Counted from the stretch's first letter, positions 17,307 through 25,299 are shown. The stretch is DNA of 64,000 nucleotides from Calothrix sp. FI2-JRJ7 (GCA_019359675.1 JAHHGX010000031.1:186001-250000), one strand, 5' to 3'. Numbers and translations: made by a program. The notes: generated by a model not told the origin, from the sequence alone.

Positions 17307-18221
17307 ATGAAACTATTTGCTGACATCGGTAACTACTCATCCATTACAGCATTTAAAGGCGAAAAACCTTTGATGATTCGTTCTGTTGAAGCTGATGTAA
17401 CTGTTAAGTCAGTTATGGCTAAGAATAGCGATGAATCTCCCACAGTGCAATGTGACGGTAAAAAGCTTATTTTAGGCGAGTTTGCCACTAAGCAGAAAAA
17501 CGTCCAAAGCATTGTAGAACGCGGCAAACATAACGCTAACGTTGTAAAGCCTTATCTGCTTTCTGGACTGCGTGAAGTGTTTAACGGTTCGGTTCATTAC
17601 CTGTTACCGAAGCGTGACCGATGGATTGAGGACGGACTACGAAGCAAGCTAATAGGAACTCACGAAATCAGTATTAACGGTAAGTTCTATAAGCACACCA
17701 TTACTGATATTCAGTTCTTTCTAGAGTCTGACGTAGCAGCACAACACGCTTTCTTAAGTGGCGCCATAGCGGATGACGGAGATTGCCTAGCTATCGATAT
17801 AGGTGGAGGTACAACGAATTACCTCGTTATGACACCTGAAACCACTGTCTTACACAGAAACTCAATTCCTGATGTGGGAGGTATTTCGCTAGCCAATGAC
17901 GTTATTAACTCCGATTGGATGCAAAGTTTTAACTACGCCTTCAACGCTAGTAAAGTTATGGACGCTATAGCAGACGGTTCATTAACCTACGGTCGGCGTT
18001 ACGACTTCTCAGAAGTCTTTAAGCCACTACTAGATAACTGGTTTAACCGTCTAGTAGACAAAATAATGATGGACTGCCGTGACTATATGTCTGATGTTGT
18101 TACCGTAATGTTCATTGGTGGTAACGCTGAGTTAATCCGTAGCCGCGTTGCTAACCAAGAAAGCTACTACATACCCGATAGCCCACAACTAGCAAACATT
18201 ACCGCGTTAATGGAACTCTAA
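17307..18221 (+). CDS. ParM/Alp-like actin-family plasmid segregation protein
   Basis: 304 residues with the actin-fold nucleotide motifs: phosphate-1 FADIGNYSS at the N-terminus, phosphate-2 LAIDIGGGTTNYLVM at about residues 161-175, and adenosine motif VMFIGGNAELIR near residue 271. The length and order fit the ParM/StbA group that forms filaments to push plasmid copies apart, rather than MreB or Hsp70. It is the first gene of a tight plus-strand cluster, and the next ATG overlaps its stop codon by one base. Known ParM systems need an adaptor ParR and a centromere; candidates for both are adjacent. Confidence 0.8.
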   Translation: MKLFADIGNYSSITAFKGEKPLMIRSVEADVTVKSVMAKNSDESPTVQCDGKKLILGEFATKQKNVQSIVERGKHNANVVKPYLLSGLREVFNGSVHYLLPKRDRWIEDGLRSKLIGTHEISINGKFYKHTITDIQFFLESDVAAQHAFLSGAIADDGDCLAIDIGGGTTNYLVMTPETTVLHRNSIPDVGGISLANDVINSDWMQSFNYAFNASKVMDAIADGSLTYGRRYDFSEVFKPLLDNWFNRLVDKIMMDCRDYMSDVVTVMFIGGNAELIRSRVANQESYYIPDSPQLANITALMEL

Positions 18222-18703
18222 TGTATGTAACTATCAGTTCTCATAACATGGCTGAAGTCGAAGGAATCAGAGATAAGTTAGTGGGTGCATCTAATAAGTA
18301 TGTGGTTGATTTAATTTTCGATTCGATAGTTAACGAATGGGGATTAAGGATACATCACACACCAATTAAAAGCGATAGCCACAAAATACGTCTAGCAGAA
18401 CGACATTTTACTTATGTAGAAGAATATGCGACACAAAGACACATATCGTTAACGCTAGCGGCTAATTTAATCCTCAATGACTACTTTTCATTCCGAATAA
18501 GCACAAATTACGCCACTAAGGAGCCACAAATTACACCGACGTTAACTAAAAATAATCCACAGTTACACAAAGTTAACGACGCTGACACAAATAAATCCGA
18601 AGTGGCACAAATTACGCCTAGTCAGCCAGAAACTAAACCCGTAACTGAAGATAAGCCAAAATCATTACGTGGTGCGGCTCTATTACAAAATATCAAAAAC
18701 TAG
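18221..18703 (+). CDS. Putative ParR-like adaptor
   Basis: 160 residues starting within the stop of the parM-like gene (TAATG). The first 100 residues are mixed helical and basic. The tail (from about 105) is polar and Thr/Lys-rich with repeats of AQITP/PQITP type, probably disordered. ParR adaptors bind DNA by a ribbon-helix-helix and the filament by a flexible tail, which this shape would suit. The assignment rests on gene order and coupling, not on recognised homology. Confidence 0.45.
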   Translation: MYVTISSHNMAEVEGIRDKLVGASNKYVVDLIFDSIVNEWGLRIHHTPIKSDSHKIRLAERHFTYVEEYATQRHISLTLAANLILNDYFSFRISTNYATKEPQITPTLTKNNPQLHKVNDADTNKSEVAQITPSQPETKPVTEDKPKSLRGAALLQNIKN

Positions 18704-18712
18704 GATTGCATC

Positions 18713-18880
18713 ATGGCACAAACACGAATTGTACTTAATCCAAAGCACCAACCGAAAGCAGAAGAAATATTAGAGCAGACGGGAATAGATAACTTTAGCC
18801 AGCTATTCTCTATCTTCCTAGTTAACTATGGCGACTGTTTAGTAAAAAAATTGAACGGAGTTTGTAAAAATGAAAACTAA
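18713..18880 (+). CDS. Small protein, RHH-like (55 aa)
   Basis: ATG 18713 to TAA 18880: MAQTRIVLNPKHQPKAEEIL... NFSQLFSIFLVNYGDCL. A short strand followed by two helices resembles a minimal ribbon-helix-helix fold. It is 10 bp after the ParR-like gene and overlaps the next gene by 11 bp. Confidence 0.5.
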   Translation: MAQTRIVLNPKHQPKAEEILEQTGIDNFSQLFSIFLVNYGDCLVKKLNGVCKNEN

Positions 18881-19028
18881 AGAATTCGCTCAACTACTTA
18901 AAACGGAAGTAAAACCACGCTACCGTTTACGCTGGCAAGGATTTTGTCAACATCAACGTGACTTATTAATTCTTGGATTTCTACCGCACCCAAAGGGCGT
19001 AAACATTTACGAACATCGTTACTGGTAA
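18870..19028 (+). CDS. Small basic protein (52 aa)
   Basis: ATG 18870 overlaps the previous gene. The 52 residues are basic and aromatic (RYRLRWQGFCQHQRDLL, PHPKGVNIYEHRYW). The stop overlaps the following ATG (TAATG), so it is translationally coupled on both sides. I do not recognise it. Confidence 0.5.
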   Translation: MKTKEFAQLLKTEVKPRYRLRWQGFCQHQRDLLILGFLPHPKGVNIYEHRYW

Positions 19029-19255
19029 TGACAGATTTAGATTTACTGCACCATATCGCCACTATTGAAAACCATTTGGTGATATTGCAGCAGTTCACAC
19101 CATACAGTGAGTTGTGGGAATGCTCAAACCTATTACATAAGCTTTCCCACAGGTTACTAAATCAAAATGCGCTCGCCCCTACCACGGAAACCAAGCGCAT
19201 TAATGATGACGAAATTTGCGAAATCTTGTTAATTCCACAAAATCTACATTACTAG
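19028..19255 (+). CDS. Small helical protein (75 aa)
   Basis: 75 residues, ATG within the previous stop codon. It is mostly helical with His and Leu (LLHHIATIENHLVILQQFTPY...). The family is unknown. It is part of the coupled cluster 17307-19783. Confidence 0.5.
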   Translation: MTDLDLLHHIATIENHLVILQQFTPYSELWECSNLLHKLSHRLLNQNALAPTTETKRINDDEICEILLIPQNLHY

Positions 19256-19264
19256 GAGTTTACC

Positions 19265-19783
19265 ATGTCGAAGTCACTAGGGTATTACGATTGTCGGTAC
19301 GAGTACGAACTAATCAAAGATATTGCCGAAACTTGGGGTGATAACTTAGAAAAAATCACAGAACTAGACCAAGTTTGGTTAATTGCGCGTCTGTCTAGCC
19401 ACTACTGGATGCAGCATTGTGATGGCACGCCCACGGAGTTAGCGCAAGAAGTCGATTTGAGACTAGAGGAATTACCTCAAAATCAACTCGGAGCTTTGAT
19501 TCAAGCGCTAGCTAATAAATCTTCTACCAAGCCTCTAGGGTACTGGGCATGTAATTACGAATACAAATTAATCATGGATATTGCAGAGAGTTACAACGAA
19601 TTACAAGACATGAACGAAATTGATCAAACATGGTTACTCGGTCGATGTGCTGACTTCTATTTTGTAACTTTCAATTACGACGATATAACCTCATCAGACG
19701 AAGCTGACGAAGTTGTGAGACGAATGCCTACGTTACCCGCTCATCAAATCTACTGCTTAATTCAAGCACTCGCTAATAAGTAA
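19265..19783 (+). CDS. Two-repeat protein of the element
   Basis: 172 residues made of two tandem repeats of about 82 residues. Each begins SLGYYDCRYEYELI / PLGYWACNYEYKLI, contains ELDQVWLIAR / EIDQTWLLGR, and ends LIQALANK / LIQALANK. The family is not recognised. The repeat suggests a pseudo-dimer made by internal duplication. GGAG four bases before the start gives a good ribosome-binding site. A hairpin follows the gene. Confidence 0.65.
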   Translation: MSKSLGYYDCRYEYELIKDIAETWGDNLEKITELDQVWLIARLSSHYWMQHCDGTPTELAQEVDLRLEELPQNQLGALIQALANKSSTKPLGYWACNYEYKLIMDIAESYNELQDMNEIDQTWLLGRCADFYFVTFNYDDITSSDEADEVVRRMPTLPAHQIYCLIQALANK

Positions 19784-19790
19784 TTAAAAA

Positions 19791-19813
19791 GCCTCCCACA
19801 ATAAAGGGGAGGC
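19791..19813 (+). terminator. GC-rich hairpin between gene blocks
   Basis: GCCTCCC / GGGGAGGC stem with an eight-base A-rich loop, directly after the two-repeat gene and just before the AACCATATAGGAG leader. No T-run follows, so it may act as an mRNA stability or attenuation element instead of a terminator. Confidence 0.45.
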
Positions 19814-19817
19814 GACG

Positions 19818-19830
19818 AACCATATAGGAG
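19818..19830 (+). promoter_or_regulatory. AACCATATAGGAG leader motif, copy 1
   Basis: First of three near-identical leaders before consecutive genes (others at 20353-20366 and 21165-21177). GGAG is the ribosome-binding site; conservation extends seven bases upstream of it. Confidence 0.5.
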
Positions 19831-19841
19831 CTTTTCAACTA

Positions 19842-20354
19842 ATGAAAAACTATTTCGATGATATCCAATCGGCATGGAGCCGAACTGGATTAAAGGCAGC
19901 ACAAGGCTTTTTCTTAATCGCTGGTATTGTTGCTGTGGGTTTTAGCTATCCATCATTTCAGAAGTATCAAGCCAGCATAGACCGCGATAAGGCAACAATT
20001 GACCAAATAACCGCGCAACGACGGGAACTACAGTTACAGCTTGAATCCGAGAAGGAACAAGCCGAAATAGCTAACGAACGCTATAAAACGTGTCTACCTG
20101 TGGTCGGTGAGAATTTTAAAAACGGTACGCATTACTTCGCAGGCATCCAGGAAGGAATGATTATACACGACCGCATAACTGGTAAACCGTTACCGCAAGG
20201 AACCGTAATATGTGACGCATTTGGGAATACTGGAACTCTAGACGAAAACGGCAAGGTTAAAAGTCTTGCGTTTACAGGTAATAGGGCACTTATTGAACAA
20301 AGGTTAAAGCGTTTTCGTGGTTCACAATTTTCTAACCCTGTAATCAATCAATAA
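19842..20354 (+). CDS. Membrane-anchored coiled-coil protein
   Basis: 170 residues. One transmembrane helix at about 20-37 (AQGFFLIAGIVAVGFSYPSF) is followed by a coiled coil (about 45-75, rich in Glu/Gln/Lys heptads) and then a soluble domain containing GKPLPQGTVICDAFGNTG. By the positive-inside rule the C-terminal domain is likely outside the cytoplasm. It is followed after 20 bp by another membrane gene and then by the FtsK-like ATPase, suggesting a membrane complex. The family is unknown. Confidence 0.6.
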   Translation: MKNYFDDIQSAWSRTGLKAAQGFFLIAGIVAVGFSYPSFQKYQASIDRDKATIDQITAQRRELQLQLESEKEQAEIANERYKTCLPVVGENFKNGTHYFAGIQEGMIIHDRITGKPLPQGTVICDAFGNTGTLDENGKVKSLAFTGNRALIEQRLKRFRGSQFSNPVINQ

Positions 20355-20366
20355 CCCATATAGGAG
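20353..20366 (+). promoter_or_regulatory. AACCCATATAGGAG leader motif, copy 2
   Basis: Begins inside the stop codon of the preceding gene and supplies the ribosome-binding site for the gene at 20375. Confidence 0.5.
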
Positions 20367-20374
20367 TAAAGACA

Positions 20375-21103
20375 ATGGCATTAAACGGAAGCAATAGCAC
20401 CAGAAACGATAACGCAAACGAAAACAATAGTTATACGCCCCCAAATCGCGGTAATAGTCCTAAATCGGCTAAACATGTACCGTTACCGCTTAAAATGCTA
20501 CGTTTTTGTATAACGATGGTTATCGGTGCCTTTATATTCGCCAACATCAAACCATATGAAGTGATTGCGACTCAATTCTTAAGCAGTTTTGATTACAATT
20601 CGATTGCTAGTATTATTTCTTCGATACCAATACTAGGCGGTCTAATTCAGTTCATTACTAAGTTTTTCGCGTTCGGCTTGGGTACGGCGTTATGGTGCAT
20701 ATTCCAAATTTTAGAATTACTACCGCTTATCTTATTTGGACACGGGCGATTCCTTAATAACCAAATCGGTAAACACGGTAAAGCGGCTAAGTATCCGGTA
20801 AGCGGCAATGACTCATGGGAAACTAAAGCGGCTAAATTCCTAGGTAACTCATTATCAACTGAGGTTATGCGGTTCCTGGTAGTCATGGCGATAGGGGTTT
20901 ACGTTCTAGATTTCTTATTAATTTTGACCGTATACCCTCCAGTTAAAGGTAATTTCGGCGACTTCCTCTACATTATTCAAACCGCCCAATGGGACAAGAT
21001 TAACTGGGTAAACGTTCTAGTTAGCTTCTGTGTGTTGTTCGCGGTTGAGTTCTTAGTAAAACTTCAAGGCGTAGTCAAGCAAGTTATCGAAGATTTAGCT
21101 TAA
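20375..21103 (+). CDS. Multi-pass membrane protein of the element
   Basis: 242 residues. The first 35 residues are polar and Asn/Ser-rich. Four or five hydrophobic segments follow: about 44-60, 78-105, 110-125, 165-190 and 210-230. The loops are basic (GRFLNNQIGKHGKAAKYP). The family is not recognised. Its place between a membrane-anchored coiled-coil protein and an FtsK/VirD4-like ATPase suggests a role as membrane partner or channel of the ATPase; this is inference. Confidence 0.6.
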   Translation: MALNGSNSTRNDNANENNSYTPPNRGNSPKSAKHVPLPLKMLRFCITMVIGAFIFANIKPYEVIATQFLSSFDYNSIASIISSIPILGGLIQFITKFFAFGLGTALWCIFQILELLPLILFGHGRFLNNQIGKHGKAAKYPVSGNDSWETKAAKFLGNSLSTEVMRFLVVMAIGVYVLDFLLILTVYPPVKGNFGDFLYIIQTAQWDKINWVNVLVSFCVLFAVEFLVKLQGVVKQVIEDLA

Positions 21104-21108
21104 CAACT

Positions 21109-21155
21109 AGGTAGCTCTGGTGAGTTTAATGTGGGTTCAATTCCCACACTACCCA
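21109..21155 (+). ncRNA. tRNA-like fragment without an anticodon arm
   Basis: Directly after the membrane gene: GCTC-TGGT-GAGT (D-arm-like), then a canonical T-arm GTGGG-TTCAATT-CCCAC (21131-21147) fitting TTCRANY with the G-C closing pair. GGTAG (21110-21114) pairs with CTACC (21149-21153) to close the structure. There is no anticodon stem. It may be a decayed tRNA or a structured RNA element in the leader of the ATPase gene. Confidence 0.45.
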
Positions 21156-21164
21156 TTGTCCAAT

Positions 21165-21177
21165 AACCATATAGGAA
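21165..21177 (+). promoter_or_regulatory. AACCATATAGGAA leader motif, copy 3
   Basis: Third copy of the leader motif, 9 bp before the ATPase start at 21187. Confidence 0.5.
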
Positions 21178-21186
21178 TCAAATACT

Positions 21187-22749
21187 ATGACTAGATTTAA
21201 TCCAGATGCCGATTTAGTCTCTATCGAACAATGGGAAGAAATAGCAGAACGTAAAGCCTCTGATACTGGTGTAGCTTGGCGAATAATAGGCGGAATACTA
21301 GCGGGGGGCGTAGGCTTCGCAGCATCAGTACCAGCATTAGGTATTGTTGTGGGAGGTTATCTTTGTTACTCCGCTTACGAACGGTTTCTTAAGTCTGATA
21401 AAGATATAAAAGCCGTTCGTGATTTTGGCTGTATCGCTCACGTACTAGACGAACAAGAATTTAGAAGTTTTGCAAAACAGTTCGGTGATAAAGAGGTTTA
21501 CGACCAAATTTCATTCGCCCTTGACCGTAACTGGGAAGTATCTAAATTTGCTCTAAATTGGCTCAATACTTACGAGCGTGGGCAACAGTTAAAACCAAGC
21601 TGGAAGCAAGATAACCGCACTATTGCATCATCACCAACGCAGGAAGTAAGACAGCTACAACGTAACTGGAATGCTAGCCCACAAGTAGAAATACCTCCAA
21701 TAAAAACAAACGTATCGACTTATAACCCTTACGCTGACAGCCAAATTGATATTGTTGCTGAAATGACCGACCGCGTACAAAATATTTTCGGTGTTGGTCA
21801 AGGTGGTTCGGGTAAAGGAATGCTTTTAGCTAATGCGTGCCGCGCGGTTAAGGCGAAGCATCCAGGTAAAAAGATATTCCTAATTAATGGTAAAGATGAC
21901 CCCAAAGAACACGATTACTTTACCGGATGCGTAGACGTTGAGAAGCCTTTACATTGCGAAACCGCGAAACCTGCCACGGTTGCCGCTTGGTTCGAGGCTG
22001 CAATAGCCGAATACGATGATTATGCAGTTAAGAATAATGGTGCATTACTAGTAATTGATGAAGGCACAATTATAGGCGCCAGATTAAAAGATGCGAAATC
22101 AAACGCATTGAATGACAAGATAATCGGCATTACTAGTTGTGGGGGAAGTACAGGTAAAAATGTATGGGTATTCGCCCAAACACCGTTCGCTGGTGCTGGT
22201 GGAACTAACTTAACCGCTCTATCACAAATGATAAAAGTGGTAATAGTTAGAGGCGATGCAATTGGAGTGTTAGACGAATGGAGAAGAGCGTCAATATTTA
22301 AGAAGTTCAACTCCGATGAAGTCGCGGATTTAGCCGCTAATTCCGAGTGTAATCGTGCGGTTTATTGGGGTGGAAGTGCTAGTTGGTATTCTATGCCTAA
22401 GTTAACTAATTATTCCGCATATGACCGCGATAGTGGAACATTTATAAAGGATGTTTTAACACCAGTTGAAAAGTTAGAACAGTCGTTAGCTATTAGCGAA
22501 ACACCCACAACAATCTTAGATGATTCTAATACTGATGAAGATAACGAGTTATCAGGTATAGCTTACTTAGTTTTTACCATTGTCAAAGCGTCGCGCAATG
22601 AGTACATAAGCTTCGATAGTATCCGTAAATCAAAGCGATGGGGCGAAGACAATAAGATAACTTTTGATGCACTAAGAGAAGTGTTAGAAGAGTTATTAAA
22701 CGCGGCAAAAATAGAAGGTGACGAAAAACGCGGCTATCGTATTATCTAA
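21187..22749 (+). CDS. FtsK/VirD4-like membrane ATPase (putative DNA translocase)
   Basis: 520 residues. Two hydrophobic stretches at about 32-62 (IIGGILAGGVGFAASVPALG and following) anchor the N-terminus. The P-loop is GVGQGGSGKGM (about 202-212), and Walker B is ALLVIDEG with D291 and E292. A sensor-like FAQTPFAGAGG segment follows near residue 335. The last 70 residues look like a winged helix (KRWGEDNKITFDALREVLEELL). This order, membrane anchor - motor - winged helix, is that of FtsK/SpoIIIE and of the Tra translocases of actinomycete elements. Type IV coupling proteins are the alternative. No relaxase is visible nearby. Confidence 0.7.
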   Translation: MTRFNPDADLVSIEQWEEIAERKASDTGVAWRIIGGILAGGVGFAASVPALGIVVGGYLCYSAYERFLKSDKDIKAVRDFGCIAHVLDEQEFRSFAKQFGDKEVYDQISFALDRNWEVSKFALNWLNTYERGQQLKPSWKQDNRTIASSPTQEVRQLQRNWNASPQVEIPPIKTNVSTYNPYADSQIDIVAEMTDRVQNIFGVGQGGSGKGMLLANACRAVKAKHPGKKIFLINGKDDPKEHDYFTGCVDVEKPLHCETAKPATVAAWFEAAIAEYDDYAVKNNGALLVIDEGTIIGARLKDAKSNALNDKIIGITSCGGSTGKNVWVFAQTPFAGAGGTNLTALSQMIKVVIVRGDAIGVLDEWRRASIFKKFNSDEVADLAANSECNRAVYWGGSASWYSMPKLTNYSAYDRDSGTFIKDVLTPVEKLEQSLAISETPTTILDDSNTDEDNELSGIAYLVFTIVKASRNEYISFDSIRKSKRWGEDNKITFDALREVLEELLNAAKIEGDEKRGYRII

Positions 22750-22763
22750 TATTAAATACTAAC

Positions 22764-22846
22764 TGCGGAACTCGGAACTAGGAACTGAACACCTCTAAAA
22801 CCCTAGTTCCGCAACGGTTCCGCGCTAGTTCCGCCTTAGTTTCCGC
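22764..22846. repeat. GGAACT/AGTTCC repeat cluster
   Basis: Three GGAACT units (22767, 22774, 22781) are followed by four inverted units (AGTTCC 22805, GGTTCC 22816, AGTTCC 22827, and a diverged copy near 22838). CGGAACTAGG (22773-22782) and CCTAGTTCCG (22802-22811) form a perfect 10-bp hairpin. It could end the ATPase transcript or serve as a protein-binding iteron cluster. Confidence 0.6.
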
Positions 22847-22922
22847 GTTGTTTCGCACTATTGGGCTAAAGTTACGTAAAATTTTTGAGTTCTATAAATC
22901 TGTAGTTACTATTAGGAGATGT

Positions 22923-23135
22923 ATGTTTTTGAATCTTGCTAACCATCTGATAAAGATAGATGAAATAGTTTCCGTATTTTTTAACTTTGAAACTCGTGGG
23001 GGAGGATATAACCCTTTACCAGGGAAACCACATTACGGAGTAGGAACCGTAGTTATTAGCTTGAGACAATGCAATTGCGCTTTGCTGCTTTTGCTTGGTA
23101 AAGTGCCTTATCTGCCTTCACAATCAAATCTGTAG
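22923..23135 (+). CDS. Small hypothetical protein, probably truncated
   Basis: ATG 22923 has a good ribosome-binding site (AGGAGAT). The first 45 residues (MFLNLANHLIKIDEIVSVFF...) look like a real protein; from about 23056 the frame runs antisense through the end of the GGDEF gene. The original gene was probably cut when the regulator gene arrived. Confidence 0.4.
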   Translation: MFLNLANHLIKIDEIVSVFFNFETRGGGYNPLPGKPHYGVGTVVISLRQCNCALLLLLGKVPYLPSQSNL

Positions 23136-24078
23136 GATAAGAATCCCAACTAGGGATAACAGTTGCTACTCCCAGACTCAACGTGACATACTGATTAATG
23201 GCAGACCCCTCATGAATAATTTGCAAATCTCTGACCCCCGCTTGAATCATATTTGCAACATGAATTGCACTAAATGTATTGGTGTTCGGCATAATTACAG
23301 CAAATTCTTCCCCACCATAACGTGCGACTAAATCATGATGTTTTTGAAGTTTATATTTTAAAGCAGTGCCTATCTTTTGTAAGCAGATGTCTCCAGCAGG
23401 ATGTCCATATTTATCGTTATAAGCTTTAAAAAAGTCTACATCACATAAAATTAGTGACAGAGGGGATTTCTCCTGTGCTAAATTAATCCACTGAGTATTA
23501 AGATAATTATCAAAGCGGCGACGATTAGCCAAGCCAGTTAAACTATCTACGTTTGCCAATTGCTGCAAAGTTTGGTTTGCAGCCTCTAACTGTTTGTAAA
23601 CTTGCCCTTGTTTGAGCAGTTGTCGCACCTGCCGACGTAATAAGGTAAATTGAATTGGTTTTGTAATATAATTAGTTGCTCCTATATCAAAGGCACGATT
23701 TATTGAATCTTCATCATCCAAATCAGTGATCATCAATATAGGAGTACGCTTCCATAGCTGTGAAATCAGAGTATTGTTCATATCCATTTCTGTATCAAAC
23801 CCTGCAAGTGCTGATATCAAATTATTTCTAGCAATTTGCAATAATTTTTGACAGCAGGTAAAGCCATTCATCACAGGCATCACAGCATCTAGCAAAACGA
23901 TATCTGGTTGAACAGTCTCATAAACATTTAAACACTGCTCACCATTACAAACCTCCACCACTCGATAACCTTCATGCTCCATAACTTTTCGTAACGTCAG
24001 TCGCATGAACTTGTCATCATCAGCTATAAGAATGACCGGGGGTTGCTTGCCCTGAGAAGATGCGCTTATGCCTGACAT
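23056..24078 (-). CDS. Response regulator with GGDEF domain (REC-GGDEF), element copy
   Basis: 340 residues from ATG 24078 (MSGISASS). An upstream in-frame Met adds 20 residues absent from the paralogue and was rejected. The receiver domain has ILIADDDKFMR and phospho-acceptor LLDAVMPVMNG; the region also has an insertion (RNNLISALAGFDTEMDMN). The diguanylate cyclase domain has ARYGGEEFAVIMP (active GGEEF). The product-inhibition site RxxD is absent (KHHD). It makes c-di-GMP if active. A close paralogue is just outside the element at 36356-37396. It is unlikely to be part of the element's core functions. Confidence 0.88.
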   Translation of the reverse strand: MSGISASSQGKQPPVILIADDDKFMRLTLRKVMEHEGYRVVEVCNGEQCLNVYETVQPDIVLLDAVMPVMNGFTCCQKLLQIARNNLISALAGFDTEMDMNNTLISQLWKRTPILMITDLDDEDSINRAFDIGATNYITKPIQFTLLRRQVRQLLKQGQVYKQLEAANQTLQQLANVDSLTGLANRRRFDNYLNTQWINLAQEKSPLSLILCDVDFFKAYNDKYGHPAGDICLQKIGTALKYKLQKHHDLVARYGGEEFAVIMPNTNTFSAIHVANMIQAGVRDLQIIHEGSAINQYVTLSLGVATVIPSWDSYPTDLIVKADKALYQAKAAKRNCIVSS

Positions 24079-24222
24079 AATATGTAAAAACCCTAAGTGT
24101 ACCAATACTGTATTAAGTATTCCCAAAATATAGGACATATATAATACTGGTAAAGGGGTATAAATGTAACGAAATATTTCGCCAACAGCATCGAATGCTA
24201 CTCATACCCTAATATCCAAACA

Positions 24223-24420
24223 TTAATCACATACGAGCATTAGGAATAGCTTCAACCGACACCACGCAATGCGCGTTAAGTTTTGATGTTGGTAGTAGAT
24301 TGACTCATGTATAGAGTAAATCCGCTTGATTTCGTCTTTTAGTTCTTGGATATCGCTATAGACATCACCCTTGGCATCGTCGGTAACTTCTAATTCTAGA
24401 TTTGTAATTTTAATTTTCAT
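24223..24420 (-). CDS. Small hypothetical protein (65 aa)
   Basis: Its ATG overlaps the stop of the gene at 24417-24791 by 4 bp (ATGA), so the two are coupled. The start is acidic (MKIKITNLELEVTDDAKGDV), and the middle is a helix (IQELKDEIKRIYSIHES). Function unknown. Confidence 0.55.
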   Translation of the reverse strand: MKIKITNLELEVTDDAKGDVYSDIQELKDEIKRIYSIHESIYYQHQNLTRIAWCRLKLFLMLVCD

Positions 24421-24791
24421 GATAGGGATGCCATTATCTCTAAAATCCGTTTCTTAATCTTGCTGCTATTGTTCTGTGGATATTTTTCGTTGTCTAATAG
24501 TTCACCCAGTTGTTCTATCAATTTACGGTTATCAGACGTAGTTTGCGTAGATTGAATGTTATCTACTCGCTGTCGTAGTTCGTCTATACTATCTTCTATT
24601 TTTTTAATTCTGTCGTTTGGTTGTTCGATAGATTCGTTATTCACTAGTTCGGACGCTTCGCGGTTGACGGCATCGTTAAGAACACGCGCGCAAAAATCAC
24701 TAATTCGGTATCCGCGAACTTTGCAAAGCTTCCTTATCTTTTCCGGTAGTTCGGGATAATCGTCTAATGCAATATTAAATTGTGGTCGCAT
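24417..24791 (-). CDS. RHH-like protein with coiled coil
   Basis: 124 residues. The N-terminal part (PQFNIALDDYPELPEKIRKLCKVRGYRISDFCARVLNDAV) has the strand-helix-helix pattern of ribbon-helix-helix proteins. Residues 60-85 (IKKIEDSIDELRQRVDNIQ) are a coiled coil. Repeats just upstream of its start suggest autoregulation. It may be a second partition or replication regulator. Confidence 0.55.
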   Translation of the reverse strand: MRPQFNIALDDYPELPEKIRKLCKVRGYRISDFCARVLNDAVNREASELVNNESIEQPNDRIKKIEDSIDELRQRVDNIQSTQTTSDNRKLIEQLGELLDNEKYPQNNSSKIKKRILEIMASLS

Positions 24792-24833
24792 AGATTTATC
24801 TAGAAATTTCTATCTAGACAAATAATAACTTTA

Positions 24834-24885
24834 TTTCTTACTCCAGAGATGACTAATTATGTAAAAGTAAGAAACTAGTAAGAAA
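24834..24885. repeat. AGTAAGAAA repeats (operator candidate)
   Basis: Two direct copies, 24866-24874 and 24877-24885, 11 bp apart (about one helical turn), and an inverted copy at 24834-24842, all in front of the minus-strand RHH-like gene. Additional single copies lie near 25059 and 25317. Confidence 0.5.
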
Positions 24886-25299
24886 TAATAAAAGCTTGTT
24901 TAGCTGGAATAGTTTATTTGTGGGCGTTATAGAAGGCAACACTACGCAAGACTGGCGCCCAGTGCTGGCTACTTATTACTTATTTGTTTTTAATAATCCG
25001 CTCTACGTCTACGTTACAGCGATTTTACCCACAAAAATAAGCAATGCATTACCAACAAGTAAGAAATGCATTGTCAAGGATATCTCTAAAGAATTATAAG
25101 CATACTTACTAATTTATAGAAAGATATCATTCGATTCGAGCTAAATCGTATCGTTATCTCTAATCGGTTAATAATCTATATTCGTTAATTCGGTATCATC
25201 GAACTTCTATGTTAGTTATTTGAAACGAGACGTAGCCTATTGATAATAGGATGAATTATGTAATTAAAGATATCCCATGATTCACGAAGTCCTTTTTAT

